Origin: Pseudomonas frederiksbergensis | Lineage (GTDB): Bacteria > Pseudomonadota > Gammaproteobacteria > Pseudomonadales > Pseudomonadaceae | DNA length: 64,000 nt | Assembly: GCF_003732275.1 (NCBI RefSeq) | Contig: NZ_MOBM01000015.1 | Span: 111,862 to 175,861 of the forward strand | Reading direction: 5' to 3' | In this document: positions 1 to 13,254 of the stretch, one piece after another | How positions within the stretch are numbered: the stretch's first letter is position 1 | Layout of the letters: each line of letters starts with the position of its first letter | Position numbers and translations under genes: made by a program | Notes under the pieces: generated by a model | What the model saw: the letters and a program-made list of their open reading frames with translations, nothing else | The model's database searches: none | What the model was told of the DNA's origin: nothing

Positions 1-156
<156 letters not shown>

Positions 157-196
157 TTACGCGTTACTGACTACAAAGCGGTATTGCGGGCGCGGT

Positions 197-820
197 TCAG
201 CTGCTGCGCATCAGCGGGTAAAGCTCTTTAAGCAGCTTGCGCCGGCTGATCACCAACTGCCAGCGATGACCGCCCAACTGCCGCCACAGGCGTGCCGAAC
301 GGATCCCGGCCAGCAACAGCGCGCGAATCTTCGAGGCATTGCTAGGTTGCTGCAGGTTGCGCATGTCGCCATGCACCTGAATCCGTTGGCGCAGGGTGCT
401 CAGGGTGTCCTGATACAGCGCACCGCAGGCGGCGATTACGTTTTCATGAGCCGGGCCGAAGTGTTCGACCTGGGACTGGATCTGTGGCAAACGCTTGCCG
501 ATCACTTCCAGCATGTCTTCGCGCTTGGCCAATTGACGCTCCAGCCCCAGCATTGACAGGGCATAGCGCAGCGGTTCGCGCTGAAGGGTGCTGGGGTCGC
601 GCTCCAGAGCACCGATCAGCGCGCGGTAACCTTCACGCAAGTTGATGTCGTCACCGCCATAGACTTCCAGCGTGTCCTTGGGGTCGCGAATCAACAGGCT
701 GCCGAGCATGCAGGTCAGGCCGGCTTCGTTGGTCTGGCCACTTTTGGCGATTTTGTCGACCAGTACGGCGGCGAGAAACACGCCGCCCAGGGCCGTCAGT
801 TGCTCCTGAGTCGGGCTCAT
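197..820 (-). CDS. hflD: High frequency lysogenization protein HflD homolog
   Basis: A 207-residue protein, the usual HflD length, beginning [20 protein letters not shown] and containing the family-typical [17 protein letters not shown] stretch. HflD is a small helical, membrane-associated protein, known in E. coli for modulating lambda CII stability; its housekeeping role is less clear. Its start overlaps the end of mnmA by 4 bases on the same strand, indicating translational coupling, and purB follows about 130 bases downstream. Family call is secure, cellular role is not. Confidence 0.9.
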   Translation of the reverse strand: MSPTQEQLTALGGVFLAAVLVDKIAKSGQTNEAGLTCMLGSLLIRDPKDTLEVYGGDDINLREGYRALIGALERDPSTLQREPLRYALSMLGLERQLAKREDMLEVIGKRLPQIQSQVEHFGPAHENVIAACGALYQDTLSTLRQRIQVHGDMRNLQQPSNASKIRALLLAGIRSARLWRQLGGHRWQLVISRRKLLKELYPLMRSS

Positions 821-1950
821 GGGCGCTGGCCCTTGCTGGTCCAGGGTTCGGCCACTTCGATCACGCCGCCACCGAGGCAGATTTCACCGTCGTAGAACAC
901 CACGGATTGGCCTGGGGTGACCGCGCGTTGCGGGTCATCGAAGGTCGCGCGGTAGCCGCTGGCGGTCTTTTCCAGCGTGCAAGGCTGGTCGCTCTGGCGA
1001 TAACGCACCTTGGCGGTCAGTTTGCGCGGCTCGGTCAAGTCGATCGGGTTGACCCAATAGATGTCCGAGGCGAGCAGGGCACGGGAGAACAAATAAGGGT
1101 GGTCATTGCCCTGGCCGACGATCAGTTCGTTGTGTTCCAGATCCTTGATCAGCACGTACCATGGCTCGTCGCTGGCGTCTTTCAAGCCGCCGATGCCCAG
1201 GCCCTGGCGCTGGCCAATGGTGTGATACATCAAGCCGTGGTGACGGCCAATGACCTCGCCTTCGGTGGTCTTGATCTCGCCTGGCTGGGCCGGCAGGTAT
1301 TGCTTGAGGAAGTCGCTGAAGCGGCGTTCGCCGATAAAGCAGATCCCGGTGGAATCCTTTTTCTTCGCGGTGGCCAGGTCGTTTTTCTCGGCAATCGCGC
1401 GCACTTCGGGTTTTTCCAGCTCGCCGACCGGGAACAGCGTCTTGGCGATCTGTTCGCCGCCGACGGCGTGCAGGAAGTAGCTCTGGTCCTTGTTCGGATC
1501 CAGGCCCTTGAGCAATTGGGTGCGACCATCGATGTCGCGGCGGCGCACGTAGTGGCCGGTGGCGATCAGGTCGGCGCCGAGCATCATGGCGTAGTCGAGG
1601 AACGCCTTGAACTTGATTTCGCGGTTGCAGAGGATGTCCGGGTTCGGCGTGCGACCGGCCTTGTATTCGGCCAGGAAATGCTCGAACACGTTGTCCCAGT
1701 ACTCGGCGGCGAAGTTGGCGGTGTGCAGCTTGATGCCAATTTTGTCGCACACGGCCTGAGCGTCCGCCAGGTCATCCATGGCGGTGCAGTACTCGGTTCC
1801 ATCGTCTTCTTCCCAGTTCTTCATGAACAGGCCTTCCACCTCATAGCCCTGCTCGATCAGCAGGAGAGCGGAAACGGAAGAGTCCACGCCGCCGGACATG
1901 CCGACAATGACGCGCTTCTTTTGTGTGTCAGAAGGGGCTGGATCACGCAT
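817..1950 (-). CDS. mnmA: tRNA-specific 2-thiouridylase MnmA
   Basis: A 377-residue protein. The N-terminal PP-loop GMSGGVDSS (about residues 17-25) binds ATP. The two catalytic cysteines are visible in [12 protein letters not shown] (about residue 108) and [11 protein letters not shown] (about residue 205). MnmA adds the 2-thio group to U34 of tRNA Lys, Glu and Gln, receiving sulfur from the TusABCDE relay; tusE, B, C and D are encoded 22 kb away in this window. It overlaps hflD by 4 bases and probably shares an operon with it and with nudJ upstream. Confidence 0.97.
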   Translation of the reverse strand: MRDPAPSDTQKKRVIVGMSGGVDSSVSALLLIEQGYEVEGLFMKNWEEDDGTEYCTAMDDLADAQAVCDKIGIKLHTANFAAEYWDNVFEHFLAEYKAGRTPNPDILCNREIKFKAFLDYAMMLGADLIATGHYVRRRDIDGRTQLLKGLDPNKDQSYFLHAVGGEQIAKTLFPVGELEKPEVRAIAEKNDLATAKKKDSTGICFIGERRFSDFLKQYLPAQPGEIKTTEGEVIGRHHGLMYHTIGQRQGLGIGGLKDASDEPWYVLIKDLEHNELIVGQGNDHPYLFSRALLASDIYWVNPIDLTEPRKLTAKVRYRQSDQPCTLEKTASGYRATFDDPQRAVTPGQSVVFYDGEICLGGGVIEVAEPWTSKGQRP

Positions 1951-2009
1951 AGGGATTCAATGAGTGTCTTGAAAAAGGACGCGATTCTAGCAGGCTGGAG
2001 CCCGCAAGG

Positions 2010-2456
2010 CTAAAGAGAAGGGCGGATCAGTTCGAGACCGAAGTGTTTGCCGTCCAGATAATCATCGATACAACGGATGATCAGCTCACTGCGCCAGTTT
2101 GCGCGCTGTTGCAGCAGTTCGTCACGCGTCAGCCATTTTGCGCCGATGATGCCGTCATCCAGCTGATAGTCCGGATGGTGTTTGAGCGGTTTTGCGGTGA
2201 AGCAGACCCGCTGGTAAGTCACGCCGTTGCTCGGGGCGGTATAGAGATAAATGCCCACCACGCCTGTCGGCTCGACATCCCAGCCGGTTTCCTCAAGGGT
2301 TTCACGCACGGCGGCGTCGATCAGGGTTTCGTCCGGGTCCAGATGGCCGGCCGGTTGGTTGAGCACCGTTTGTCCGTGCTTGAGTTCTTCGACCATCAGG
2401 AAGCGACCATTGTCTTCGACGATGGTGGCGACGGTGATGTGGGGTAGCCAATCCAT
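2010..2456 (-). CDS. nudJ: NUDIX hydrolase, NudJ-type phosphatase
   Basis: A 148-residue protein with an intact Nudix box, GHLDPDETLIDAAVRETLEE (about residues 38-57) followed by TGW. The N-terminus (PHITVATIVEDNGRFLMVEE) and the motif NQPAGHL match E. coli NudJ (YmfB), which hydrolyses nucleoside di- and triphosphates and HMP-PP. It sits about 60 bases upstream of mnmA on the same strand. In E. coli too nudJ is next to mnmA and hflD, which supports the assignment. Substrate is inferred from the family. Confidence 0.9.
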   Translation of the reverse strand: MDWLPHITVATIVEDNGRFLMVEELKHGQTVLNQPAGHLDPDETLIDAAVRETLEETGWDVEPTGVVGIYLYTAPSNGVTYQRVCFTAKPLKHHPDYQLDDGIIGAKWLTRDELLQQRANWRSELIIRCIDDYLDGKHFGLELIRPSL

Positions 2457-2494
2457 GAAGCTTCCTCGGTTTCTAATATTGGAATAAAGAACAG

Positions 2495-2585
2495 TGTGGG
2501 AGCGAGCCTGCTCGCGATGACGGTGGGTCAGTCGACATCAATGTTGAATGATATATCGCTATCGCGAGCAGGCTCGCTCCCACAT
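2495..2585. repeat. REP doublet (REPIN-like), family A
   Basis: Two inverted copies of GTGGGAGCGAGCCTGCTCGC, facing inward around a spacer containing the recurring CATCAATGTTGAAT-like segment. This is the Pseudomonas REPIN layout. It lies between nudJ and the idh terminator. Confidence 0.85.
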
Positions 2586-2624
2586 TGGTCCATATTCCAC
2601 AAATGAAAAGTGTGGGACACAAAC

Positions 2625-2652
2625 AGAAACCCCGGCACTGGGCCGGGGCTTC
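2625..2652 (-). terminator. Rho-independent terminator of idh
   Basis: Read on the minus strand, GCCCCGGC and GCCGGGGT form a strong stem with a 5-base loop, followed by TTTCTGTTTG. It starts about 20 bases after the idh stop codon. Confidence 0.75.
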
Positions 2653-2669
2653 TTTGCAGTCTTACAACC

Positions 2670-5388
<2,719 letters not shown>

Positions 5389-6645
5389 ATGGGATACAAG
5401 AAGATTCAGGTTCCAGCCGTCGGCGACAAAATCACCGTCAACGCGGACCATTCTCTCAATGTTCCTAACAACCCGATCATCCCCTTCATTGAAGGCGATG
5501 GTATTGGCGTTGATATCAGCCCGGTCATGATCAAGGTTGTCGATGCTGCTGTTAAGAAGGCTTACGGCGGCGAGCGCAAAATTTCCTGGATGGAAGTCTA
5601 CGCCGGGGAGAAAGCGACTCAGGTTTACGATCAGGACACCTGGCTGCCTCAGGAAACCCTGGACGCGGTCAAGGATTACGTGGTTTCCATCAAGGGCCCG
5701 CTGACCACGCCGGTCGGCGGCGGCATCCGCTCGCTGAACGTGGCCCTGCGTCAGCAGCTCGACCTGTATGTCTGCCTGCGTCCGGTGCGCTGGTTCGAAG
5801 GCGTACCGAGCCCGGTCAAGAAGCCAGGCGATGTCGACATGACCATCTTCCGTGAAAACTCGGAAGACATTTATGCCGGTATCGAATGGAAAGCCGGTTC
5901 GCCGGAAGCGACCAAGGTCATCAAGTTCCTTAAAGAAGAAATGGGCGTCACCAAGATCCGTTTCGACGAAAACTGCGGTATCGGCATCAAGCCGGTGTCG
6001 CTGGAAGGCACCAAGCGTCTGGCGCGCAAGGCTCTGCAGTATGTGGTCGACAATGACCGCGACTCGCTGACCATCGTGCATAAAGGCAACATCATGAAGT
6101 TCACCGAAGGTGCCTTCAAGGAATGGGCCTACGAAGTGGCCGCTGAAGAATTCGGCGCGACCCTGCTCGACGGCGGTCCGTGGATGCAGTTCAAGAACCC
6201 GAAAACCGGCAAGAACGTCATCGTCAAGGACGCCATCGCCGACGCCATGCTCCAGCAGATCCTGCTGCGCCCGGCCGAGTACGATGTGATCGCGACCCTG
6301 AACCTGAACGGCGACTACCTCTCCGACGCCCTGGCGGCCGAAGTGGGCGGTATCGGTATCGCGCCGGGTGCCAACCTGTCCGACACCGTGGCCATGTTCG
6401 AAGCGACCCACGGTACTGCGCCGAAATACGCCGGCAAGGACCAGGTCAACCCGGGTTCGTTGATCCTGTCCGCCGAGATGATGCTGCGTCACATGGGCTG
6501 GACCGAAGCGGCCGACCTGATCATCAAAGGCACCAACGGCGCGATCTCCGCGAAAACCGTGACCTATGACTTCGAACGTCTGATGGAGGGCGCGAAACTG
6601 CTGTCGTCTTCCGCGTTTGGTGATGCGTTGATCTCGCACATGTAA
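5389..6645 (+). CDS. icd: Isocitrate dehydrogenase (NADP), homodimeric type
   Basis: A 418-residue protein beginning [17 protein letters not shown]. The start at 5389 was chosen over the in-frame codon at 5320 because it gives the family N-terminus and length. Visible motifs are [12 protein letters not shown] (substrate and NADP binding), [19 protein letters not shown] with the isocitrate-binding serine and arginines, and [16 protein letters not shown] near the C-terminus. It catalyses the same TCA step as the divergent idh. A strong terminator follows immediately. Confidence 0.97.
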   Translation: MGYKKIQVPAVGDKITVNADHSLNVPNNPIIPFIEGDGIGVDISPVMIKVVDAAVKKAYGGERKISWMEVYAGEKATQVYDQDTWLPQETLDAVKDYVVSIKGPLTTPVGGGIRSLNVALRQQLDLYVCLRPVRWFEGVPSPVKKPGDVDMTIFRENSEDIYAGIEWKAGSPEATKVIKFLKEEMGVTKIRFDENCGIGIKPVSLEGTKRLARKALQYVVDNDRDSLTIVHKGNIMKFTEGAFKEWAYEVAAEEFGATLLDGGPWMQFKNPKTGKNVIVKDAIADAMLQQILLRPAEYDVIATLNLNGDYLSDALAAEVGGIGIAPGANLSDTVAMFEATHGTAPKYAGKDQVNPGSLILSAEMMLRHMGWTEAADLIIKGTNGAISAKTVTYDFERLMEGAKLLSSSAFGDALISHM

Positions 6646-6654
6646 ACCAGCTGA

Positions 6655-6686
6655 CAAAAAAAACCGCCTTCGGGCGGTTTTTTTAT
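6655..6686 (+). terminator. Rho-independent terminator after icd
   Basis: AAAACCGCC, loop TTCG, GGCGGTTTTTTT: a perfect stem with a T tract starting about 10 bases after the icd stop. The A-rich upstream side would also allow it to terminate cspD from the other strand. Confidence 0.9.
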
Positions 6687-6705
6687 GACTGGATGACGAG
6701 CTGCG

Positions 6706-6987
6706 TCAGCTCGACACTGTTTCTTGCCGGGTGGCAGTGGCGCTCTGTTCGTTCGGAGAGGTGGCAGATGCGATCTTTACTGCATGCAGCCCTTTGGGGC
6801 CCTGGATGATCTCAAAGCTAACAATTTGCCCGGCCTTGAGGGTTTTGTATCCGTCCATTTCAATAGCCGAATAGTGGGCAAAGAAATCGATATCCTTGCC
6901 ATCCTCGTCACGACCTTCTCTGGCGTCGGTGTTAATGAAACCGAACCCCTTGGCATTGTTGAACCATTTCACCTTACCGACAGCCAT
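6706..6987 (-). CDS. cspD: Cold-shock-domain protein, CspD-type
   Basis: A 93-residue protein, MAVGKVKWFNNAKGFGFINT, with RNP1-like KGFGFI and RNP2-like FFAHYSAI motifs. The cold-shock domain covers residues 1-70 and a short polar tail follows. I chose the ATG at 6987 because AGAGGG sits 7 bases upstream, whereas the ATG two codons earlier would be too close to it. It is divergent from clpS, the order found in many gammaproteobacteria, where CspD inhibits replication in stationary phase. The EGRDEDGKDIDF insert is typical of the Pseudomonas version. Confidence 0.9.
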   Translation of the reverse strand: MAVGKVKWFNNAKGFGFINTDAREGRDEDGKDIDFFAHYSAIEMDGYKTLKAGQIVSFEIIQGPKGLHAVKIASATSPNEQSATATRQETVSS

Positions 6988-7211
6988 ACCCATATCCCTC
7001 TGCAACAGACTCCATCACTGGAGTATCATCCAGTTAATCCGCAGTCTAATCTTGCAAATAGATTGACTCCGCGGACCTTTTTTACCCACTGTGGGCTCTA
7101 TTGGTTGTAACACCGATTTTCCGATAGTCAAGGTGACCGGGCAGTCGGAGTTGAAAACGTTCATAACCGCCCCCACCACTGTATTTGCACAACTGACGAA
7201 CCTTTCTTTCC

Positions 7212-7574
7212 ATGCATGCAATCAGCCAGATTCGACTAACATTCAATCAGGATCGCCCTGATTTACACGACGACGATTCCGCAGGCATTGCTGTTCAGGA
7301 GGCTAAGCCTGCTTTACAGGCGCCACCGATGTACAAGGTGGTTTTGTTCAACGATGACTACACACCGATGGATTTCGTCGTCGAAGTGCTCGAGGTGTTT
7401 TTTAACCTGAATCGCGAGCTGGCGACCAAGGTCATGCTGGCCGTCCATACAGAAGGACGGGCAGTATGTGGAGTGTTTACCCGCGACATCGCCGAGACCA
7501 AGGCCATGCAGGTCAACCAGTACGCCAGGGAAAGCCAGCATCCGCTACTCTGTGAAATCGAGAAGGACGGTTAA
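7212..7574 (+). CDS. clpS: ATP-dependent Clp protease adaptor ClpS
   Basis: A 120-residue protein with the ClpS core [20 protein letters not shown] (about residues 41-60) and the downstream [20 protein letters not shown]. The NDD and the following hydrophobic pocket residues bind N-terminal destabilising residues (Leu, Phe, Tyr, Trp) and hand substrates to ClpAP. The N-terminal 35 residues form the flexible extension that engages ClpA. clpA starts 30 bases downstream, so the two are co-transcribed. Confidence 0.97.
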   Translation: MHAISQIRLTFNQDRPDLHDDDSAGIAVQEAKPALQAPPMYKVVLFNDDYTPMDFVVEVLEVFFNLNRELATKVMLAVHTEGRAVCGVFTRDIAETKAMQVNQYARESQHPLLCEIEKDG

Positions 7575-7604
7575 TCGCCGACCACTTGGGTATGAGGTGA
7601 AGCT

Positions 7605-9875
7605 ATGTTAAACCGCGAGCTCGAAGTCACCCTCAATCTTGCCTTCAAGGAGGCTCGTTCGAAGCGTCATGAATTCATGACCGTCGAGCACCTGCTGCTG
7701 GCCCTATTGGATAATGAGGCTGCCGCCACCGTTTTGCGTGCCTGCGGCGCAAACCTCGACAAACTCAAGCATGACCTGCAGGAGTTCATCGACTCCACCA
7801 CGCCATTGATCCCTCTTCATGACGAGGATCGTGAAACCCAGCCAACCCTGGGCTTCCAGCGTGTACTGCAACGTGCTGTCTTTCACGTACAGAGCTCGGG
7901 CAAACGCGAAGTGACTGGCGCTAACGTGCTGGTCGCAATCTTCAGTGAGCAAGAGAGTCAGGCAGTGTTTCTGCTGAAACAGCAGAGCGTTGCGCGTATC
8001 GATGTCGTCAACTACATCGCCCATGGCATTTCCAAAGTACCGGGGCATGGCGATCACTCTGAAGGTGAGCAAGATATGCAGGACGACGAGGGCGGTGAGT
8101 CTTCTTCTTCAGGCAATCCTCTGGATGCTTATGCCAGCAACCTCAACGAACTCGCGCGCCAGGGTCGTATCGATCCGTTGGTAGGTCGTGAGCTGGAAGT
8201 CGAGCGCGTCGCGCAGATCCTCGCGCGTCGTCGCAAAAACAATCCGCTGCTGGTGGGCGAGGCAGGCGTGGGTAAAACCGCGATTGCCGAAGGCCTGGCC
8301 AAACGCATTGTCGACAACCAGGTGCCGGATCTGCTGGCCAACAGCGTGGTGTATTCCCTCGATCTGGGGGCTTTGCTGGCCGGGACCAAATACCGCGGCG
8401 ATTTCGAGAAGCGCTTCAAGGCGCTGCTCAATGAGCTGAAAAAACGTCCGCAGGCGATCCTGTTCATCGACGAGATCCACACCATCATTGGTGCGGGCGC
8501 TGCGTCCGGTGGTGTCATGGATGCCTCGAACCTGCTCAAGCCATTGCTGTCTTCGGGCGACATTCGCTGCATCGGTTCGACCACGTTCCAGGAATTCCGT
8601 GGGATCTTCGAGAAGGACCGTGCTCTGGCTCGGCGTTTCCAGAAGGTCGATGTGTCGGAACCTTCGGTGGAAGACACCATTGGCATCCTGCGTGGCCTGA
8701 AAGGGCGTTTCGAAGCGCACCACAACATCGAATACAGCGATGAAGCCCTGCGCGCCGCTGCTGAACTGGCCTCGCGTTACATCAATGACCGGCACATGCC
8801 GGACAAGGCCATCGACGTCATCGACGAGGCGGGTGCCTATCAGCGTCTGCAACCGATCGAGAAGCGGGTGAAGCGCATCGAAGTGGCTCAGGTCGAGGAC
8901 ATCGTCGCGAAAATCGCGCGAATTCCGCCAAAGCACGTCACCAGTTCCGACAAAGAGCTGCTGCGTAACCTTGAGCGTGACCTGAAACTCACGGTATTTG
9001 GCCAGGATGCGGCGATCGACTCGCTGTCGACGGCGATCAAACTGTCCCGTGCCGGCCTCAAGTCGCCTGACAAGCCCGTCGGTTCGTTCCTGTTCGCAGG
9101 GCCGACCGGTGTCGGTAAAACCGAAGCCGCGCGGCAATTGGCCAAGGCGTTGGGAGTCGAGCTGGTTCGCTTCGACATGTCCGAGTACATGGAGCGCCAC
9201 ACCGTATCGCGTCTGATCGGTGCGCCTCCAGGCTATGTCGGGTTCGATCAGGGCGGTCTGCTGACCGAAGCCATCACCAAGCAGCCTCACTGCGTGCTGC
9301 TGCTCGATGAAATCGAGAAGGCGCATCCGGAAGTCTTCAACCTGCTGTTGCAGGTCATGGACCACGGTACGCTGACCGATAACAACGGGCGCAAGGCGGA
9401 CTTCCGTAACGTGATCGTCATCATGACGACCAACGCCGGTGCCGAGACCGCAGCGCGTGCTTCGATCGGTTTCACCTATCAGGACCACTCGTCTGATGCG
9501 ATGGAAGTGATCAAGAAGAGCTTCACGCCGGAATTCCGTAACCGTCTGGACACCATTATCCAGTTTGGTCGCCTCAGTCATGAGGTCATCAAAAGCGTGG
9601 TGGACAAGTTCCTTACCGAACTTCAGGCGCAGCTGGAAGACAAGCGTGTGCTGCTGGAGGTCACCGACGCTGCTCGCAGCTGGCTGGCAGCGGGTGGCTA
9701 CGACTCGGCAATGGGCGCTCGTCCAATGGCGCGCTTGATTCAGGACAAGATCAAGCGTCCGCTGGCCGAAGAGATCCTCTTTGGCGAACTGGCCGAACAT
9801 GGCGGTGTGGTACACATCGACATCAAGGACGGCGAGCTGACCTTCGAGTTCGAGACCACGGCTGAAATGGCCTGA
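7605..9875 (+). CDS. clpA: ATP-dependent Clp protease ATP-binding subunit ClpA
   Basis: A 756-residue AAA+ unfoldase. It has a Clp N-domain (about 1-145), a first AAA domain with Walker A GEAGVGKT (about residue 220) and Walker B ILFIDEIHT, and a second with Walker A GPTGVGKT (about residue 500) and Walker B LLLDEIEKAHP. It unfolds substrates, including those delivered by ClpS, into ClpP. It follows clpS by 30 bases and ends at a strong terminator. Length and domains are normal. Confidence 0.98.
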   Translation: MLNRELEVTLNLAFKEARSKRHEFMTVEHLLLALLDNEAAATVLRACGANLDKLKHDLQEFIDSTTPLIPLHDEDRETQPTLGFQRVLQRAVFHVQSSGKREVTGANVLVAIFSEQESQAVFLLKQQSVARIDVVNYIAHGISKVPGHGDHSEGEQDMQDDEGGESSSSGNPLDAYASNLNELARQGRIDPLVGRELEVERVAQILARRRKNNPLLVGEAGVGKTAIAEGLAKRIVDNQVPDLLANSVVYSLDLGALLAGTKYRGDFEKRFKALLNELKKRPQAILFIDEIHTIIGAGAASGGVMDASNLLKPLLSSGDIRCIGSTTFQEFRGIFEKDRALARRFQKVDVSEPSVEDTIGILRGLKGRFEAHHNIEYSDEALRAAAELASRYINDRHMPDKAIDVIDEAGAYQRLQPIEKRVKRIEVAQVEDIVAKIARIPPKHVTSSDKELLRNLERDLKLTVFGQDAAIDSLSTAIKLSRAGLKSPDKPVGSFLFAGPTGVGKTEAARQLAKALGVELVRFDMSEYMERHTVSRLIGAPPGYVGFDQGGLLTEAITKQPHCVLLLDEIEKAHPEVFNLLLQVMDHGTLTDNNGRKADFRNVIVIMTTNAGAETAARASIGFTYQDHSSDAMEVIKKSFTPEFRNRLDTIIQFGRLSHEVIKSVVDKFLTELQAQLEDKRVLLEVTDAARSWLAAGGYDSAMGARPMARLIQDKIKRPLAEEILFGELAEHGGVVHIDIKDGELTFEFETTAEMA

Positions 9876-9894
9876 CGTTAAACCGCAACAAAGC

Positions 9895-9919
9895 AAAAGG
9901 CGCCGGAAGGCGCCTTTTT
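9895..9919 (+). terminator. Rho-independent terminator after clpA
   Basis: AAAAGGCGCC, loop GGAA, GGCGCCTTTTT: perfect stem and T tract 20 bases after the clpA stop codon. Confidence 0.92.
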
Positions 9920-9944
9920 GCTGTCTTGAAGAACATACCAAAAC

Positions 9945-10038
9945 CCTGTGGGAGCGAGCCTGCTCGCGAAAGCGGTGGTTCAGCTTGCATCAATGTTGAA
10001 TTTGTCGACGCCATCGCGAGCAGGCTCGCTCCCACAGG
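9945..10038. repeat. REP doublet (REPIN-like), family A
   Basis: Inward-facing inverted copies of the GTGGGAGCGAGCCTGCTCGC unit around a spacer with the recurring CATCAATGTTGAAT segment. It lies between the convergent clpA and infA. Confidence 0.85.
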
Positions 10039-10082
10039 GGATATGTGCAGTTTTGCAAAAGTGCATGAGGTAAAACCCACAC

Positions 10083-10110
10083 AAACAAAAACGCCCGGCA
10101 TAGCCGGGCG
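10083..10110 (-). terminator. Rho-independent terminator of infA
   Basis: On the minus strand CGCCCGGC, loop TAT, GCCGGGCG then TTTTTGTTTGT, starting about 15 bases after the infA stop. Confidence 0.9.
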
Positions 10111-10126
10111 TCTTGTATTGACTTGA

Positions 10127-10345
10127 TTAGCGAGCGCGGTAGGTGATGCGCCCTTTGCTCAAGTCATAGGGCGTCAGCTCGACGCGCACTTTGTCGCCGG
10201 TAAGAATACGGATGTAGTTCTTGCGCATCTTGCCGGAAATATGCGCGGTTACGACGTGCCCATTTTCCAACTCCACACGAAACATGGTGTTGGGCAGGGT
10301 GTCGACGACAGTGCCTTCCATTTCGAAGCTGTCTTCTTTCGACAT
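10127..10345 (-). CDS. infA: Translation initiation factor IF-1
   Basis: A 72-residue single S1/OB-fold protein starting [20 protein letters not shown] and ending GRITYRAR, the invariant IF-1 length and sequence style. It binds the ribosomal A site during initiation. The start at 10345 gives the family N-terminus; a longer in-frame extension exists but is not family-like. It lies about 100 bases downstream of bpt on the same strand and ends at its own terminator. Confidence 0.98.
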
Positions 10346-10445
10346 GCAGTAAAGCCCTCGGTGTCCAATGAATGGCCCGGTGCAACTGCGCCAGGCAAAA
10401 GCGGCGTGCATTGTGCCCGAAAAATGGGGTTTAAGCCAAGGGGTT

Positions 10446-11153
10446 CTAGCTCAGGATGACCCAACGCTGATTAATCAGCAGTTCGATAGGGCGATATTGG
10501 GTCTTGTAGCTCATTTTTTTGCAGTTTTTGATCCAGTAGCCGAGATAGACCGCTTCCAGGCCCAGGCGCCGGGCTTCGGCGATCTGCCAGAGAATCGCGT
10601 AACGCCCCAGGCTGCGACGCTCCTCGCCGGGCTCGTAGAAGGTGTAGACCGCCGACAAACCGTTAGGCAGCAAGTCGGTGACGGCCACTGCCAGCAGTCG
10701 GCCTTCGAGGCGAAATTCATAGAAGCGGGAGAACGGCAGGTCACGTACCAGGAAGGTCGAAAACTGGTCGCGGCTCGGCGGATACATATCGCCATCAGCG
10801 TGACGTTGTTCGATGTAGCGCTGATAGAGGTCGAAATACTCTTCGCTGAACTTTGGCCTGGCCGGACGCACCTGCAAGTCGGCATTGCGTTTGACAATGC
10901 GTTTCTGCTGACGGTTGGGGGTAAATTGCCCCACAGGAATGCGCGCCGGTACGCACGCATTGCAATGCTGGCAATGGGGCCGGTAGAGATGATCGCCACT
11001 GCGACGAAAGCCCATTTCCGACAGATCTGCGTAGACATGCACATCCATGGGCTGGCTAGGGTCGAGGAACAGCGTCGTGGCCTGCTCCTCGGGCAGATAA
11101 CTGCAAGAGTGGGGCTGAGTGGCATAGAACTTCAAACGCGCCAACTCGGTCAT
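10446..11153 (-). CDS. bpt: Aspartate/glutamate leucyltransferase Bpt
   Basis: A 235-residue protein starting [20 protein letters not shown]. It has the ATE-family cysteine-rich N-terminal segment, with [15 protein letters not shown] at about residues 75-90, and the C-terminal GNAT-like domain ending [13 protein letters not shown]. Bpt transfers leucine from Leu-tRNA to N-terminal Asp or Glu, creating an N-degron read by ClpS. The ATG at 11153 was chosen over an upstream in-frame extension because the family starts here. It is followed by infA and preceded by aat. Confidence 0.95.
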
Positions 11154-11239
11154 GATCAACCCTCGGGATAAGCTTTTGATTAGGGGCGCTCTCAATGAGT
11201 TTCCCCGCATTAAGTGTAAGCCACGCGCGCAAAAGTCGC

Positions 11240-11920
11240 TCAGCAAACCCAGTTGGAGCGGCCCGGTTGATCCAGGTGCCGGGCAAGGTAGCCGGCAAAT
11301 TCGCGGCGGGGAATCGCTCGGGCACCCAGACTGTGCAGATGATCGGTAGGCATCTGGCAGTCGATCAGTACAAAACCTGAGTCTTTCAGGTGTCGCACCA
11401 GTGTGGCGAAGCCATATTTGGAGGCGTTGTCGGCGCGGCTGAACATCGACTCGCCAAAAAACAACTGCCCCATAGCCAGGCCGTAGAGCCCGCCGACCAG
11501 CATGTCATCGTCCCAGACCTCCACCGAGTGGGCGTAACCACGCCTGTGCAGTTCGACGTAGGCGTCCTGCATCGCTTGGGTGATCCAGGTGCCGTCAGCG
11601 TACTCGCGCGGTGCGGCGCAGGCGCGGATGACCGCGGCAAAATCCCGATCGAAGGTCACTTGATAGCGCTGTTGGCGCAGCAGTTTGTTCAAGCTGCGGG
11701 AGACATGCAGTTCGTCGGGAAACAGTACTGTGCGCGGATCCGGTGACCACCAGAGAATCGGCTGGCCCTCCGAGAACCACGGAAAGCAACCGTGGCGATA
11801 GGCTTGAATCAGACGATCGGCGGACAAATCGCCACCCGCGGCCAGCAGCCCGTTGGGGTCGCGCATGGCTTTTTCCAGCGGCGGGAAGGTCAGGGTGTTG
11901 CGTTGTAACCAAGTCAGCAT
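11240..11920 (-). CDS. aat: Leucyl/phenylalanyl-tRNA--protein transferase Aat
   Basis: A 226-residue protein starting [20 protein letters not shown], with the hallmark [16 protein letters not shown] and WWSPDPR motifs. It adds Leu or Phe to N-terminal Lys or Arg, producing ClpS/ClpAP substrates. An in-frame TTG overlapping the end of trxB (11992) would add 24 residues. I prefer the ATG at 11920 because the family begins there, although its ribosome-binding site is weak. It sits between trxB and bpt. Confidence 0.95.
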   Translation of the reverse strand: MLTWLQRNTLTFPPLEKAMRDPNGLLAAGGDLSADRLIQAYRHGCFPWFSEGQPILWWSPDPRTVLFPDELHVSRSLNKLLRQQRYQVTFDRDFAAVIRACAAPREYADGTWITQAMQDAYVELHRRGYAHSVEVWDDDMLVGGLYGLAMGQLFFGESMFSRADNASKYGFATLVRHLKDSGFVLIDCQMPTDHLHSLGARAIPRREFAGYLARHLDQPGRSNWVC

Positions 11921-11988
11921 GGCATCCGGGCTTGCAGAAGGGGAGGGCGGTAGCGGGCCGTTGAGCCCGCCTTGTAGGAGGTTAACCG

Positions 11989-13254
<1,266 letters not shown>

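Noticed and set aside
8109-9941. A 610-codon open frame antisense to clpA
   Set aside because: Same effect as above; no ribosome-binding site or recognisable domain, and clpA is an intact conserved gene.
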